Source of the DNA: Yersinia bercovieri ATCC 43970
GTDB taxonomy: Bacteria; Pseudomonadota; Gammaproteobacteria; Enterobacterales; Enterobacteriaceae
Direction: 5' to 3'
Assembly: GCF_013282745.1 (NCBI RefSeq)
Contig: NZ_CP054044.1
Coordinates: forward strand, 3,100,001 to 3,164,000
Length of the DNA: 64,000 nucleotides
In this document: positions 38,377-48,150 of the stretch, one piece after another
How the letters are laid out: each line of letters opens with the position of its first letter
How positions within the stretch are numbered: position 1 is the stretch's first letter
Translations under genes and position numbers: made by a program
Notes under the pieces: model-generated
What the model was told of the DNA's origin: nothing
Databases searched by the model: none
What the model saw: only the letters and a program-made list of their open reading frames with translations

Positions 38377-38498
38377 AATAGGCTATTTTACAGGTCATTT
38401 TGGGATTGGGCAGTGCTCGGCGCCGTCACGTACTACGTGTACGCTCCGTTGCCTGTGCGCTGGCCGCACCCAAACTGCCTGCGACAATAACGCCTATT
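38377..38498. repeat. 122-bp nested palindromic element after flgJ
   Basis: AATAGGC (38377-38383) and GCCTATT (38492-38498) bound the element. Inside are GGCAGT (38409-38414) / ACTGCC (38474-38479) and a central CACGTA-C-TACGTG (38427-38439). It begins two bases after the flgJ stop. It resembles a small repetitive intergenic palindrome and may serve as the operon's 3' end. The remaining bases up to 38572 show nothing. Confidence 0.45.
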
Positions 38499-38572
38499 GG
38501 ATAGAGATCAATCACCGCAACGTGCACCGCTTTACTCATTGGATTTACTGGCAATAACACCCATATTTTTAC

Positions 38573-38599
38573 TCAAGTTTCTCAATGTCGGGCCGATAA
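38573..38599 (+). promoter_or_regulatory. sigma-28 (FliA) promoter of flgKL
   Basis: TCAAGTTT - 11 bases - GCCGATAA: perfect -10 and 7 of 8 in the -35. It is 103 bases upstream of flgK, giving class 3 expression of the hook-filament junction genes. Confidence 0.93.
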
Positions 38600-38701
38600 T
38601 CATTACAGGCTGTGCGGGGGCTTAGGTTTCCTCAGGCAGTATCCCAATATTAATAAATGCAGGTGCGCGATGTTAATCACCTGCGGTAAAAGGATCTCTT
38701 C

Positions 38702-40366
38702 ATGTCCAATAGTTTAATGAATACTGCGATGAGTGGTCTGAGCGCCGCGCAATATGCCCTGAGCACTGTCAGTAATAACATCACCAATTTCCAGGTGGCG
38801 GGCTATAACCGCCAAAACGCCATCTTTGCGCAAAATGGTGGCACATTAAGCCCGGCAGGCTTTATTGGTAATGGCGTGACAGTGACCGGTGTCAACCGTG
38901 AATATAACTCCTTTATTACCAATCAATTGCGCTCTTCACAGACGCAAAGCAGCGGCTTGACCACCTATTATCAGCAAATTTCGCAAATCGATAACTTGCT
39001 GTCCAACTCCTCCAATAACCTCTCCGTTACCATGCAGGACTTCTTTAGTAACCTGCAAAACCTGGTGAGCAACGCCGGTGATGATGCTGCGCGTAAAACG
39101 GTATTGGGCAAGGCAGAAGGGCTGGTTAACCAGTTCCAGAATGCGGATAAATATCTGCGTGACATGGATACGGGCGTCAACCAGAAGATCACCGAAAGTG
39201 TGACCAAAATTAATAACTATGCCGAGCAAATCGCTAAGTTAAATGACCAAATCACCCGCCTGCGCGGCAGCAGTGGCAGCGAACCTAACGCCTTGCTTGA
39301 TCAGCGCGATCAGCTGGTCACTGAACTGAACCAGATTGTGGGCGTCACTGTCACTCAGCAAGATGGCGATGCCTATAACGTCGCCTTTGCTAGCGGCTTG
39401 CCATTGGTACAAGGTTCTAGCTCTTACAAAGTTGAAGCCATCGCCTCCGGCAGTGATGCCACTCGATTAGCTATTGGTTACAAATATGGTAGCGGCGATG
39501 TGATGGAAGTGGATGAGAGTCGTCTGGCGACAGGTAGCCTCGGCGGCACCCTGAAATTCCGCAGTGAAGCGCTGGATAGCGCCCGCAATCAGTTAGGCCA
39601 ACTGGCCCTGGTGATGGCAGATAGCTTTAATACGCAACATAAAGCCGGGTTTGATATCAATGGCGACCAAGGTGAGAACTTCTTTAGTTTTGCTCAGCCA
39701 AACGTGCTGAAAAACTCGAATAATCAAGGTGATGCCAGCCTGACGGTGAGCTATGCCGACACCTCGAAAGTCAAAGCCAGCGACTACAGCGTGGAGTTTG
39801 ATGGCACCAATTGGCAGGTGACCCGGCTGTCTGATAACACCAAAGTGCCGGCCAATCCGGTGGTCGATGTCAATGGCGATACCACCGGTTTGAGCTTCGA
39901 CGGCCTCTCCGTCAGCATTGATAACGGCACCACTGGCGCACAAGCCAAAGATAAATTCTTGGTGAAAACCGTATCGAATGTGGCGGCTAACCTTCAGGTT
40001 GATATCACCGACTCCAGCAAAATTGCCGCCGCCGGTACGGCCGATGGTGGCGCGAGTGATAACGTTAACGCCAAAGCTTTACTGGATCTGCAAACCCAGA
40101 AACTGGTGGACGGCAAAGCAACTCTTGCGGGGGCTTACGCGGGCTTAGTGAGTAATGTCGGTAACCAGACCAATACCGCGAAAACCAACAGTGCGGCACA
40201 AGCCAATATTGTTACGCAGTTGACCGCCGAGCAGCAGTCTATTTCCGGCGTGAATCTGGATGAAGAGTACGGTGATTTGCAACGTTTCCAACAATATTAT
40301 TTGGCCAATGCGCAAGTGATTCAAACCGCCTCGACGCTGTTTAATGCGCTACTGGATCTGCGTTAA
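38702..40366 (+). CDS. flgK: hook-filament junction protein FlgK (HAP1)
   Basis: First junction protein between hook and filament, 554 residues. N-terminal axial motif (MSGLSAAQYALSTVSNNITN) and C-terminal LDEEYGDLQRFQQYYLANAQVIQTA with final LFNALLDLR, as in E. coli FlgK. Exported with the FlgN chaperone. Preceded by a sigma-28 promoter. Confidence 0.96.
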   Translation: MSNSLMNTAMSGLSAAQYALSTVSNNITNFQVAGYNRQNAIFAQNGGTLSPAGFIGNGVTVTGVNREYNSFITNQLRSSQTQSSGLTTYYQQISQIDNLLSNSSNNLSVTMQDFFSNLQNLVSNAGDDAARKTVLGKAEGLVNQFQNADKYLRDMDTGVNQKITESVTKINNYAEQIAKLNDQITRLRGSSGSEPNALLDQRDQLVTELNQIVGVTVTQQDGDAYNVAFASGLPLVQGSSSYKVEAIASGSDATRLAIGYKYGSGDVMEVDESRLATGSLGGTLKFRSEALDSARNQLGQLALVMADSFNTQHKAGFDINGDQGENFFSFAQPNVLKNSNNQGDASLTVSYADTSKVKASDYSVEFDGTNWQVTRLSDNTKVPANPVVDVNGDTTGLSFDGLSVSIDNGTTGAQAKDKFLVKTVSNVAANLQVDITDSSKIAAAGTADGGASDNVNAKALLDLQTQKLVDGKATLAGAYAGLVSNVGNQTNTAKTNSAAQANIVTQLTAEQQSISGVNLDEEYGDLQRFQQYYLANAQVIQTASTLFNALLDLR

Positions 40367-40532
40367 GTTGTTGTCTGCGGTAGAGTTTTAGTGCCGTAAT
40401 TTACCACTATTTTGCGTTTAGCCAGCATGAGTGTTGAGATAGTTTTGATTGTTGCAACAGATAGATAGTTGCAACAGATGGCTCGTCGAAACCCATTAAC
40501 TGGCTGAACTGTAACTAAAAGGAACTGACATT

Positions 40533-41513
40533 GTGCGCTTAAGTACTAGCATGATCTATCAGCAAACTATGCAGGGCGTTTCCACAGCCCAATCCCTCTG
40601 GATGCAGTCGGGCCAACAGCTCTCCACCGGTAAGCGCGTGGTTAATCCCTCAGATGATCCAATGGCTGCGTCACAAGCGGTGATGGTGTCGCAATCCCAA
40701 TCGGAAAATAACCAATATACCCTGGCGCGTAGCTTTGCCCGTAATGAGCTATCACAGGAGACCAAAACACTGGAGCAGGTGACTAGCACCATTCAGTCGA
40801 TCCAGAGCATCATTATCAGTGCGAAAAGTGATGTGTTGAGTGACGATGACCGCGCCTCATATGCGACTCAGTTACAGGGTTTGAAAGATCAGTTGCTCAA
40901 TCAGGCCAACTCGACAAACGGCAGTGGTCGTTACGCCTTCGCGGCGTTTAAAAGTGACAAGCCACCGTTTGTGGTCAGTGCCACCGGTGAGGTGACCTAT
41001 CAGGGTGGGGATGTTGCCATTGAACAAAAAGTGGATGCCAGCCGTTCGATGACCATCGGGCACACTGGGACCAGTGTTTTTATGGCGCTGACCAGCAACG
41101 CAAAACCAGAACCTGATGATGCTGCGGGTAATCCGGTTGCCTCTGAAGCCAATATTTTTAATACCATCGATACGGTTTTAAAATCGCTGAAGACGCCGCT
41201 TTCGGGTGCCACCGATGCGGTGAAAGAGCAGGCGCAGGCCGATATGGACAAAGGGATCCGCGGCATGGCCAACTCATTGAATAATGTGTTGTCGGTTCAG
41301 TCTGAAGTCGGTACGCAACTGCAAGAGTTGGATAACCTGGATAGTCTGGGTAGTGATCGCACCTTGAGTAATAAACAGCGATTGACTGACTTGGTGGATG
41401 TGGATTATACCGCTGCCATCTCCTCTTACGTCATGCAGCAGGCGGCATTGCAGGCCTCTTACACCACCTTTACCAATATGCAGGGCTTGTCTCTGTTCCA
41501 ACTGAATAAGTAA
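40533..41513 (+). CDS. flgL: hook-filament junction protein FlgL (HAP3)
   Basis: Second junction protein, 326 residues, flagellin-like ends: N-terminal MIYQQTMQGVSTAQ and STGKRVVNPSDDP; C-terminal DLVDVDYTAAISSYVMQQAALQASY and LSLFQLNK. The start is GTG, nine bases after AAGGA, giving MRLST as in E. coli. It lies 166 bases after flgK and ends convergent with fliR. Confidence 0.96.
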   Translation: MRLSTSMIYQQTMQGVSTAQSLWMQSGQQLSTGKRVVNPSDDPMAASQAVMVSQSQSENNQYTLARSFARNELSQETKTLEQVTSTIQSIQSIIISAKSDVLSDDDRASYATQLQGLKDQLLNQANSTNGSGRYAFAAFKSDKPPFVVSATGEVTYQGGDVAIEQKVDASRSMTIGHTGTSVFMALTSNAKPEPDDAAGNPVASEANIFNTIDTVLKSLKTPLSGATDAVKEQAQADMDKGIRGMANSLNNVLSVQSEVGTQLQELDNLDSLGSDRTLSNKQRLTDLVDVDYTAAISSYVMQQAALQASYTTFTNMQGLSLFQLNK

Positions 41514-41522
41514 TCCTGCCTT

Positions 41523-41547
41523 AACCTGTGGGCTAGCCCCACAGGTT
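41523..41547. terminator. bidirectional hairpin between flgL and fliR
   Basis: AACCTGTGGG-CTAGC-CCCACAGGTT, a ten-pair stem in the 51-base gap between convergent operons. A short pyrimidine run follows on the plus strand. Confidence 0.65.
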
Positions 41548-41564
41548 CTCTCCCCAAAACGTTA

Positions 41565-42347
41565 TCAGCTCGCCATCCCACCTAACACCAGCGCCAGGCG
41601 GTCAAAGAATTCGCTAAACAGGTGCTCAGCAAAGGGGGCCAGTAGCGGCATGATTAATCCCAGCGACAAAATGCCAACTGTCAGGGTCAGCGGGAAACCG
41701 ATCACGAATACCGAGAGTTGTGGCGTCATGCGGTTAAGCATCCCTAAGGCTAAATTCAGGGTTAACAGCAGGGTAATCAGCGGCAAGGCCAGCATCAGGC
41801 CATTCATAAAGATGAGTGAGCCGGTCTGCGCCAGGGTCAGAAAACCGCTGCCATTGAGCGGTTCGAACTGAATGGGTAGGGTATGGAAACTGTCGGCCAG
41901 CAACGAAATCAGCCATAAGTGACCATTGAAGCTGAGAAATAGCAGCATCGCCAGCAAGTTAAGCAGGCGGGATAATACCGAGGTATTTGGCCCGCCAGAC
42001 GGGTCAAAGAAGGTGGCGAAGGATAGCCCCATCTGCAAACCAATCACCTCACCGGCCAGTCGAATGGCGGCAAATGCAAATTGCATGGTTAAGCCGATAG
42101 TGACACCAATCAGTATTTGCTGGGCGGCGACCCAAAGCGCGCCACTGGAGACCAATGGGATATTCACTGGCGGCAGCGCAGGGGCAATCAGAAATGTAAT
42201 CAATACCGCCAAGCCCACTTTAACTTTGCGGTTGATCTGCCTCTCGCTTAATACCGGCGCGGTGGTGATCAGCGCCAGTACGCGAATTAATGGCCAGAAA
42301 TAGTGGCTGACCATGGTCGCAAGCTGGGTGGTGTCGAGGGAGAGCAT
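41565..42347 (-). CDS. fliR: flagellar export gate protein FliR
   Basis: Export-gate core protein, 260 residues, six predicted membrane helices. Recognised by position and by conserved FliR segments ([40 protein letters not shown]). With FliP and FliQ it forms the channel in the MS ring. Last gene of the fliL-fliR run. Confidence 0.96.
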   Translation of the reverse strand: MLSLDTTQLATMVSHYFWPLIRVLALITTAPVLSERQINRKVKVGLAVLITFLIAPALPPVNIPLVSSGALWVAAQQILIGVTIGLTMQFAFAAIRLAGEVIGLQMGLSFATFFDPSGGPNTSVLSRLLNLLAMLLFLSFNGHLWLISLLADSFHTLPIQFEPLNGSGFLTLAQTGSLIFMNGLMLALPLITLLLTLNLALGMLNRMTPQLSVFVIGFPLTLTVGILSLGLIMPLLAPFAEHLFSEFFDRLALVLGGMAS

Positions 42348-42361
42348 CGTTGAGAGCAGCC

Positions 42362-42631
42362 CTAGCCTATCAACGTGGGCAGGCTGGTGAACAGGTTACG
42401 CATATAGTCCAGTATCAAGCTCAGCATCCACGGGCCGGCGATCACCATGGTAGCGAAGACCGCCAATATTTTCGGGATAAATGACAGTGTCATTTCGTTA
42501 ATCTGCGTTGCCGCCTGTAACAGGCTGACAATCAGGCCGCTTATTAGCGCTGCCAGCAATAGTGGCGCGGCCAGTGCAAGGGCGACCTTCATTGCCTCGA
42601 CGCCGAGGGCCATTACCGATTCAGGTGTCAT
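42362..42631 (-). CDS. fliQ: flagellar export gate protein FliQ
   Basis: Export-gate core protein, 89 residues, two membrane helices; [18 protein letters not shown] start and [20 protein letters not shown] are typical of FliQ. Located between fliP and fliR at tight spacing. Confidence 0.96.
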   Translation of the reverse strand: MTPESVMALGVEAMKVALALAAPLLLAALISGLIVSLLQAATQINEMTLSFIPKILAVFATMVIAGPWMLSLILDYMRNLFTSLPTLIG

Positions 42632-42665
42632 GATCTGTTTACCCTTGCCTCAATGCGGCGAATGA

Positions 42666-43418
42666 TTAGCTATAGAAACTTTGCGCCAGTGAACCTAATA
42701 ACAACTGCCAACCATCAACCAATACAAACAGCATCAGCTTAAAGGGCAGTGAAATACTAGCGGGCGGCACCATCATCATCCCCAGCGCCATCAGCACACT
42801 GGCCACCACCAGGTCGATAATAAGAAAGGGAATAAAAACGGTAAAACCGATCTGGAAAGCGGTTTTCAGCTCGCTGGTGACATAGGCGGGCAGCAGGATC
42901 CGCATCGGCACCACTTCTGGCCCTTCCAGTGGCGGTAGATTGGCTAAACGGGCATAGAGCGCCAGATCGGATTCGCGGGTCTGACGCAGCATAAATTCGC
43001 GTAATGGTTGCGAGCCTTTATCCATCGCCACTTCCATGCTTATCTTGTCCTGACTGAAGGGCAGATAAGCATCCTGATACACCTTGTCGAACACCGGCGA
43101 CATAATAAAGAAGGTCAAAAACAGCGCCAGACCTAGCATCACCTGATTGGGTGGTGCAGAGGGTGTACCCAATGCGTTGCGCAGCAAACCTAGCACAATA
43201 ATGATGCGGGTAAAGCTGGTCATCATCAGTAAGGCCGCGGGCAGGAAACTTAACGCGGTGATAAAGACCAGTGTCTGCACGGGCAATGACCAACTCTGCC
43301 CGCCATTCGCCAGAGGTTGGCTGATAAGCCCTGGGAGTTGCGCAAAGACCGCCGGGGAGCAGAGTAAGGTTAGCAGCAGCAGGGTGATTTTATTGAGTCT
43401 CAGGCGGAGTAACATCAT
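42666..43418 (-). CDS. fliP: flagellar export gate protein FliP
   Basis: Export-gate core protein, 250 residues, with an N-terminal cleavable signal sequence (about 1-26) and four further membrane helices. Conserved motifs [22 protein letters not shown] and [17 protein letters not shown]. Start overlaps the end of fliO by four bases. Confidence 0.96.
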   Translation of the reverse strand: MMLLRLRLNKITLLLLTLLCSPAVFAQLPGLISQPLANGGQSWSLPVQTLVFITALSFLPAALLMMTSFTRIIIVLGLLRNALGTPSAPPNQVMLGLALFLTFFIMSPVFDKVYQDAYLPFSQDKISMEVAMDKGSQPLREFMLRQTRESDLALYARLANLPPLEGPEVVPMRILLPAYVTSELKTAFQIGFTVFIPFLIIDLVVASVLMALGMMMVPPASISLPFKLMLFVLVDGWQLLLGSLAQSFYS

Positions 43419-43969
43419 GCCGATTCTTCCGGATGTTTCAATTTCTTATTAAACAGATGGTGATTCAGTAGCTGGCGAAAATCAGCAGGTTTGGCACTTT
43501 TAGTTGGCAACTCGCCAGCGCTGTCATCCACCGGCGGGCGGGGTAGCGTATGGAGTGACGTTACCTGTTGTGATGTCACACCCAACACTAGCCAAGTGTT
43601 ATCCACTTCGACGATGACGACACGTTCGCGCTGACCCACCTGACAACTGGCCTTCACACTCAACAACTTATTGTTGCGCGCTTGCGGCGCAAAACCCAAA
43701 CGGCGCACCAGCCAGGCTCCGCATAGAATCAGCAGTAAAATACCGCCCAACACACTGCCGACCTGAGTTAACACCGAACCGGCGGGCATGGCAGGTGCTT
43801 GCACCGCGACACCGGGATGGCTAGTGGCAAAACCGGTGGTGGGCACCGATGTGGTGGTGATGGGGGTATGCGCGGTGACTGGCGTATGGGCTGCTAATGG
43901 TATAGCCGCCCCCGCAGCTTCGGCGGCGGGGGGCGGCGTCTCAACAGTGACCGTCTGTGTTGCAGTCAT
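43415..43969 (-). CDS. fliO: flagellar export protein FliO with long N-terminal extension
   Basis: Membrane scaffold for FliP assembly. 184 residues against about 121 in E. coli: the extra N-terminal part is Pro/Thr/Ala-rich with short repeats ([14 protein letters not shown]). One membrane helix (about 67-88, [23 protein letters not shown]), then the FliO cytoplasmic domain ([20 protein letters not shown]). One-base overlap with fliN (TAATG). Confidence 0.93.
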   Translation of the reverse strand: MTATQTVTVETPPPAAEAAGAAIPLAAHTPVTAHTPITTTSVPTTGFATSHPGVAVQAPAMPAGSVLTQVGSVLGGILLLILCGAWLVRRLGFAPQARNNKLLSVKASCQVGQRERVVIVEVDNTWLVLGVTSQQVTSLHTLPRPPVDDSAGELPTKSAKPADFRQLLNHHLFNKKLKHPEESA

Positions 43970-44385
43970 TAGCGGCTCAGGCGACGCATACGTTCGGATG
44001 GGGTAATGATATCGGTGATACGAACACCATATTTATCGGCCACCACCACCACTTCACCCTGAGCAATCAGATAACCGTTAATCAAGATATCCAGCGGTTC
44101 GCCCGCCAGGCCATCCAGTGAGACCACTGAGCCTTGAGACAGGCGCAGCAGCTCTTTAATGGTCATCTTGGTGCGACCCAACTCAACGGTCAGTTTTACC
44201 GGGATATCCAAAATCAAATCGATATCTTGCAGGTTACCCAGTGCATCCGGCGCTTCCAGTGATTTAAATACGCCTTCGGTGGTGGCTGCTGGTTTCTCCA
44301 TCGCCTGCTGCTCATTAAACGCATCAGCCCACAGATCGTCCACGGATTCCTTTCCATCGTCAGACGGAAGCTTAGGGTCACTCAT
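43969..44385 (-). CDS. fliN: motor switch protein FliN
   Basis: C-ring subunit, 138 residues from the ATG at 44385 (MSDPKLP, as in E. coli), behind GAGGAA; the frame extends five codons upstream. Variable N-terminus, then the SpoA/SpoN domain (about 55-138), almost identical to E. coli from LQDIDLILDIPVKLTVELG to the end. Binds FliH at the C ring. Overlaps the fliM end by eight bases. Confidence 0.96.
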   Translation of the reverse strand: MSDPKLPSDDGKESVDDLWADAFNEQQAMEKPAATTEGVFKSLEAPDALGNLQDIDLILDIPVKLTVELGRTKMTIKELLRLSQGSVVSLDGLAGEPLDILINGYLIAQGEVVVVADKYGVRITDIITPSERMRRLSR

Positions 44386-45382
44386 TGGGCTGTTCCTCAT
44401 TCAGAGCATTCAAAATAGGGTTAATCAAATGTTCAACACGCAGGGCATATTGCCCGTTTAATGTCCCGTACTGACTGGTCAGTACCGGTACGCCGTCGAC
44501 ATGACCAATCAGTCGATCCGGTTTATCTATCGGCAGCACATCCCCTGGCTGTAGCTTGAGTATCTGCGACAGTCTCAGCGGGATATCAACAAAATTAGCC
44601 ACCAGTTCCAGCTCTGAATGCTGCACTTGCTTAACCAGCGTTTCACGCCAATGGCTATCTTCCTGCCGGGAGTTTTCCAGTGGTGGATTGGTCAGCAGCT
44701 CGCGCAGCGGCTCGATCATGGCAAACGGAATACAGATGTTAAACTCGCCACTCAACGCCCCGATCTCCACATGGAAAGGGGTGGTGACCACGATATCGTT
44801 GGGGGAGGTGGTGATATTGGTGAATTTCACCTGTATTTCAGAACGGACGTACTCAACATCTATCTTATAGATAGGCGCCCATGCATCACGGTAAGCATCC
44901 AGCGCCAGCCGCAACATCCGATTGATCACCCGTTGTTCCGTGTGGGTAAATTCGCGCCCTTCTACTTTTGTCGGGAAGCGGCCATCACCACCAAATAAGT
45001 TATCAACGGCAATAAACACCAAACTCGGGGCGAACACGAATAGCGCCGTGCCGCGCAAGGGTTTCAAATGGATCAAGTTGAGATTGGTCGGCACCGGCAG
45101 GTTACGGGCAAAATCATGATAAGGCTGAATTTTTATCGGGCCGACCGTGATATCCGGACTGCGGCGCAACAGGTTAAACAGCCCCATCCTGAACTGACGG
45201 GCAAACCGCTCATTGATGATCTCCAGCGCGTGCAGGCGCTCACGCACCACCCGCCGCTGGGTCGTCGGATCATAAGGTTTAACGTCTGTTTCAGTACCCG
45301 CGACAGCTTCAGGTTCTTCACCCCCGCTATCCCCGTTTAACAGTGCGTCAATCTCTGCTTGTGAAAGAATGCTATCGCCCAT
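44378..45382 (-). CDS. fliM: motor switch protein FliM
   Basis: C-ring subunit that receives CheY-phosphate. 334 residues: N-terminal CheY-binding EIDALL motif (about 10-15), CheC-like middle domain (about 45-230), C-terminal SpoA domain. Length and sequence match E. coli FliM. In operon order fliL-M-N-O-P-Q-R. Confidence 0.97.
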   Translation of the reverse strand: MGDSILSQAEIDALLNGDSGGEEPEAVAGTETDVKPYDPTTQRRVVRERLHALEIINERFARQFRMGLFNLLRRSPDITVGPIKIQPYHDFARNLPVPTNLNLIHLKPLRGTALFVFAPSLVFIAVDNLFGGDGRFPTKVEGREFTHTEQRVINRMLRLALDAYRDAWAPIYKIDVEYVRSEIQVKFTNITTSPNDIVVTTPFHVEIGALSGEFNICIPFAMIEPLRELLTNPPLENSRQEDSHWRETLVKQVQHSELELVANFVDIPLRLSQILKLQPGDVLPIDKPDRLIGHVDGVPVLTSQYGTLNGQYALRVEHLINPILNALNEEQPNE

Positions 45383-45387
45383 AATGA

Positions 45388-45858
45388 TTATCGCAGTATG
45401 AATGCGGTAAACAGCACATCGCTGACTACCTGATTAGGTTGGCCTTTAACCATTGGCGGGCTAAGTACGTTTTTAATTTCATCGACTAAACGCTGTTTAC
45501 CCGCTTCATTCGACAAACTATCGGCAGACTGGCGGGAGAGTAGCAACAGCAAGCGGCTGCGCACTTCCGGCAGATAGTCATTGAGTTTTGTGCGAGTGGT
45601 ATCGTCGGGCAGTCTTAGCGTTAATCCGATATAAAGCACGCGATCCAGATTGTTATCTGGCGTGATCAGATTGACCGTAAAGGTCTCCAGCGGCATGAAT
45701 ACCGGGATAACAGGGGCAGCTTTCGCGGTGGTAGGTTTGCTTTTGTTGAGCAGCCACCAGCTATAACCGCCGCCCGCAGATGCTGCTACAGCAATCAGCA
45801 CCAACAGGATTACCCAGATCGAACTCTTACGCTTGGCCGGGAAAGTATTTTCAGACAT
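45388..45858 (-). CDS. fliL: flagellar basal-body protein FliL
   Basis: Single-pass inner-membrane protein around the stator that supports torque. 156 residues from the ATG at 45858 (MSENTF); a TTG at 45888 extends the frame but is less like the family. Membrane helix at about 14-35; periplasmic stomatin-like domain ending in [10 protein letters not shown], as in E. coli. The site before this ATG lacks a clear Shine-Dalgarno. fliM follows five bases later. Confidence 0.93.
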   Translation of the reverse strand: MSENTFPAKRKSSIWVILLVLIAVAASAGGGYSWWLLNKSKPTTAKAAPVIPVFMPLETFTVNLITPDNNLDRVLYIGLTLRLPDDTTRTKLNDYLPEVRSRLLLLLSRQSADSLSNEAGKQRLVDEIKNVLSPPMVKGQPNQVVSDVLFTAFILR

Positions 45859-46048
45859 GGAGAAGACAAATTCCTGTTTCGGTATCAAACCGGTGGATCA
45901 CGATAATAACGTGGGGCAAATGACCCCAGGTTATCCGAATTATTACTGATGATTATCCCGCGTATCCTCAATGCCAATAGGCAGAATAGGTGGCGAAAAA
46001 CGGCCTAACTTGCCCGTTTGTCACCTTTTGGCGAAACTCGCACCCCTT

Positions 46049-47410
46049 TTAGGCGAAAATATCAACACCGCCACTGCCGTTAGCCAATGATTGCAGTGCT
46101 GCTGGCGTGACTAATGGTGTGCTGGCAAGGGCGTCGACTGAAGCGGTGTCACCATAGGTTGGCTGGTTGCGTGCGGCGAAACCTTGCTGATTTTGTTGGC
46201 TCTGCTGCTGAGCTTGTTGCCACTGTCCTTCACTGCCGACACTGCTCTGGCCCAGTTGAATACCACTTTCAGCCAATGCGCTGCGCAAACTTGGCATTGC
46301 TGCTTCAAGGGCGGCGCGGACCTGGCTGTGGGCTGAAGCAAAGTGTAGCTGAGCCTGGTTATCCTCCATCTTCAAGCTAATTTGCAATGCCCCTAACTCC
46401 TGCGGATGTAATCGCAGTTCGGCACTCTGCTGACCATTGCGGCTGAACATCACCACCTGTTGCCCCAGTGACTGCTGCCACTCCTGGCTACCCAATTGGG
46501 CGCTTAAATGACCGCTGACCGGCACACTGACTTGAGGGCCTGTGGTGGTGCTCAGAACAGGGCTGGAAATTGGCGCAAGAGAGGGGGTGACGGCCGATGA
46601 GCTGACCAATGTTTTATCCAGCGCTGAGGGGGCCGTTACCGCGCGATCTACCTGTGCTGCCAGCGGAGCAGCTTTCAGGTTAAGGGCGCTATCGGCATCT
46701 TGCGCCGTCAAGCGGGCTAGCTTATCTGGTGCGTTTTTGCTTTTCGCGCTGCTGGCAGAGAGTGGGTCACTGCTCACCGTTTTATCACTTTTCACATTGC
46801 TGACGGTGGCAAGAGTGCTGCCCATTAGGGCGGCTAAGCCCCTATCTTGTGATGTCAGATTAGTCAACGTGGCCAAATCTTGCCGGGTGCTGGTTTTACT
46901 GTCGGTCAGGCCATTGCCCTCAGCCAAAGCGGCTTTTTGCCCATGATTGGCCGTGCCCAATGTGGTGGCAACCTGATGCGGTAACATCGCCAGCAAGGTT
47001 TGCAAGGCGCTGAGATCAGCTTTGTCGGCAGTTTTATCCAGTGTGCTGTCATCATCAACTGTGGTTTTCTTCAGGCTAGCCGCTTCACCGCTTTGCCCCG
47101 CGTGAGTCAGCCCTGCCGGTAGTGTGGCGCTGATATCGCCCAATGCCGCGAGCAACTGATTCAACTTACTGTTGCCGCTGGTTGATTTTCCACCGTCAAC
47201 ATCGGCGGTGATATCCGCGGTGGCGGCCAATGATGATTTCAGTGTTGAGGCATCAATGGCGGTCAGCTCTTTACCCAGCTGATCACCCAACAGTTTGGCA
47301 AAATCAGCCGGTAGGCCCGCATCGGTAAATAGCGCCGCAATAGATGAAGAGGATGCCGCACCCTCGGTTTCACTGGCGGTCGCAGTGGCAGGCAGTAGGG
47401 CGATATTCAT
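46049..47410 (-). CDS. fliK: flagellar hook-length control protein FliK
   Basis: Molecular ruler that is exported and triggers the FlhB switch. 453 residues, longer than E. coli FliK (375). The Ser/Thr/Ala-rich N-terminal ruler region is poorly conserved. The C-terminal domain (about 300-390) has the FliK signature [26 protein letters not shown] Gln-rich stretch follows ([13 protein letters not shown], about 395-410). Four-base overlap with fliJ (ATGA). Confidence 0.93.
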   Translation of the reverse strand: MNIALLPATATASETEGAASSSSIAALFTDAGLPADFAKLLGDQLGKELTAIDASTLKSSLAATADITADVDGGKSTSGNSKLNQLLAALGDISATLPAGLTHAGQSGEAASLKKTTVDDDSTLDKTADKADLSALQTLLAMLPHQVATTLGTANHGQKAALAEGNGLTDSKTSTRQDLATLTNLTSQDRGLAALMGSTLATVSNVKSDKTVSSDPLSASSAKSKNAPDKLARLTAQDADSALNLKAAPLAAQVDRAVTAPSALDKTLVSSSAVTPSLAPISSPVLSTTTGPQVSVPVSGHLSAQLGSQEWQQSLGQQVVMFSRNGQQSAELRLHPQELGALQISLKMEDNQAQLHFASAHSQVRAALEAAMPSLRSALAESGIQLGQSSVGSEGQWQQAQQQSQQNQQGFAARNQPTYGDTASVDALASTPLVTPAALQSLANGSGGVDIFA

Positions 47411-47853
47411 GAATTAAGACTCCTTTGTGAGGCGCGTTGGGCGAACTCATCCATCAATTTTTGATCCAAACGGTTCTCATGCAGGCGCTGAGTGGTTTCA
47501 GCGCGCTCTTGCAGGGTTTCAAACGCGTTCAGCCGTTGCTGCTTCTCTTGCCAATACTTGACTGCCTGTTCAACCTTGACATTCCACTGCGCTAACTGAT
47601 TACGATGCTGCTCAATGGCCTGTTCCAGGGTTTGAATAAACTGCTGATAATTTTGCCAACTGGAGGAGGCCATCCCGTTACTCAGCGTGTCATTCAATCG
47701 CACCCGATACTCATCCTGATAAGAGAGCAACATCGTAAGTTGCTGCTCAACATTATGGTATGACAAGCGAACCTGCCCCAATTGAGTAGTGGCCTGTTCG
47801 ACCGCCTTTTGGGCCAGATCGCGCAAGGTCACGAGAGGTGACTGACTTTTCAT
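47407..47853 (-). CDS. fliJ: flagellar export protein FliJ
   Basis: Coiled-coil stalk of the export ATPase, like the gamma subunit of F1. 148 residues from the ATG at 47853 ([15 protein letters not shown]), behind GAGG; the frame runs back to 47907 into repeat sequence. Matches E. coli FliJ in [10 protein letters not shown] and [16 protein letters not shown]. Its ribosome-binding site abuts the end of an ERIC element that separates it from fliI. Confidence 0.93.
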   Translation of the reverse strand: MKSQSPLVTLRDLAQKAVEQATTQLGQVRLSYHNVEQQLTMLLSYQDEYRVRLNDTLSNGMASSSWQNYQQFIQTLEQAIEQHRNQLAQWNVKVEQAVKYWQEKQQRLNAFETLQERAETTQRLHENRLDQKLMDEFAQRASQRSLNS

Positions 47854-47863
47854 CGCATTCCTC

Positions 47864-48147
47864 ATACCCTTCGTTCTTGACGCCGCAGGGTTGTTAGCTA
47901 CGTTCACTCACCCGAATCACTGACTTGAGTCAGCTCATCGGGGACTCATTCACTTGCTGCCTACCTGCAACGCCAATAACTTTGGGTATGCATTTTCGTT
48001 CTTGACGCCGCAGGGTTGTTAGCTACGTTCACTCACCCGAATCACTGACTTGAGTCAGCTCATCGGGGACTCATTCACTTGCTGCCTACCTGCAACGCCA
48101 ATAACTTTGGGTATGCATTTTCGTTCTTGACGCCGCAGGGTTGTTAG
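47864..48147. repeat. tandemly duplicated ERIC element between fliI and fliJ
   Basis: Two identical 125-base units (47871-47995 and 47996-48120) and a third partial copy of 27 bases (48121-48147) follow each other without interruption. With ATACCC at 47864-47869, the first unit forms a complete ERIC ending in GGGTAT (47984-47989). Each unit has a central palindrome CTGACT-T-GAGTCAG-type hairpin flanked by CACCCGAATCA and TCATCGGGGAC arms. The partial copy ends three bases before the fliI stop codon, and the first end abuts the fliJ ribosome-binding site. fliI and fliJ are nearly contiguous in E. coli. Confidence 0.9.
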
Positions 48148-48150
48148 TTT

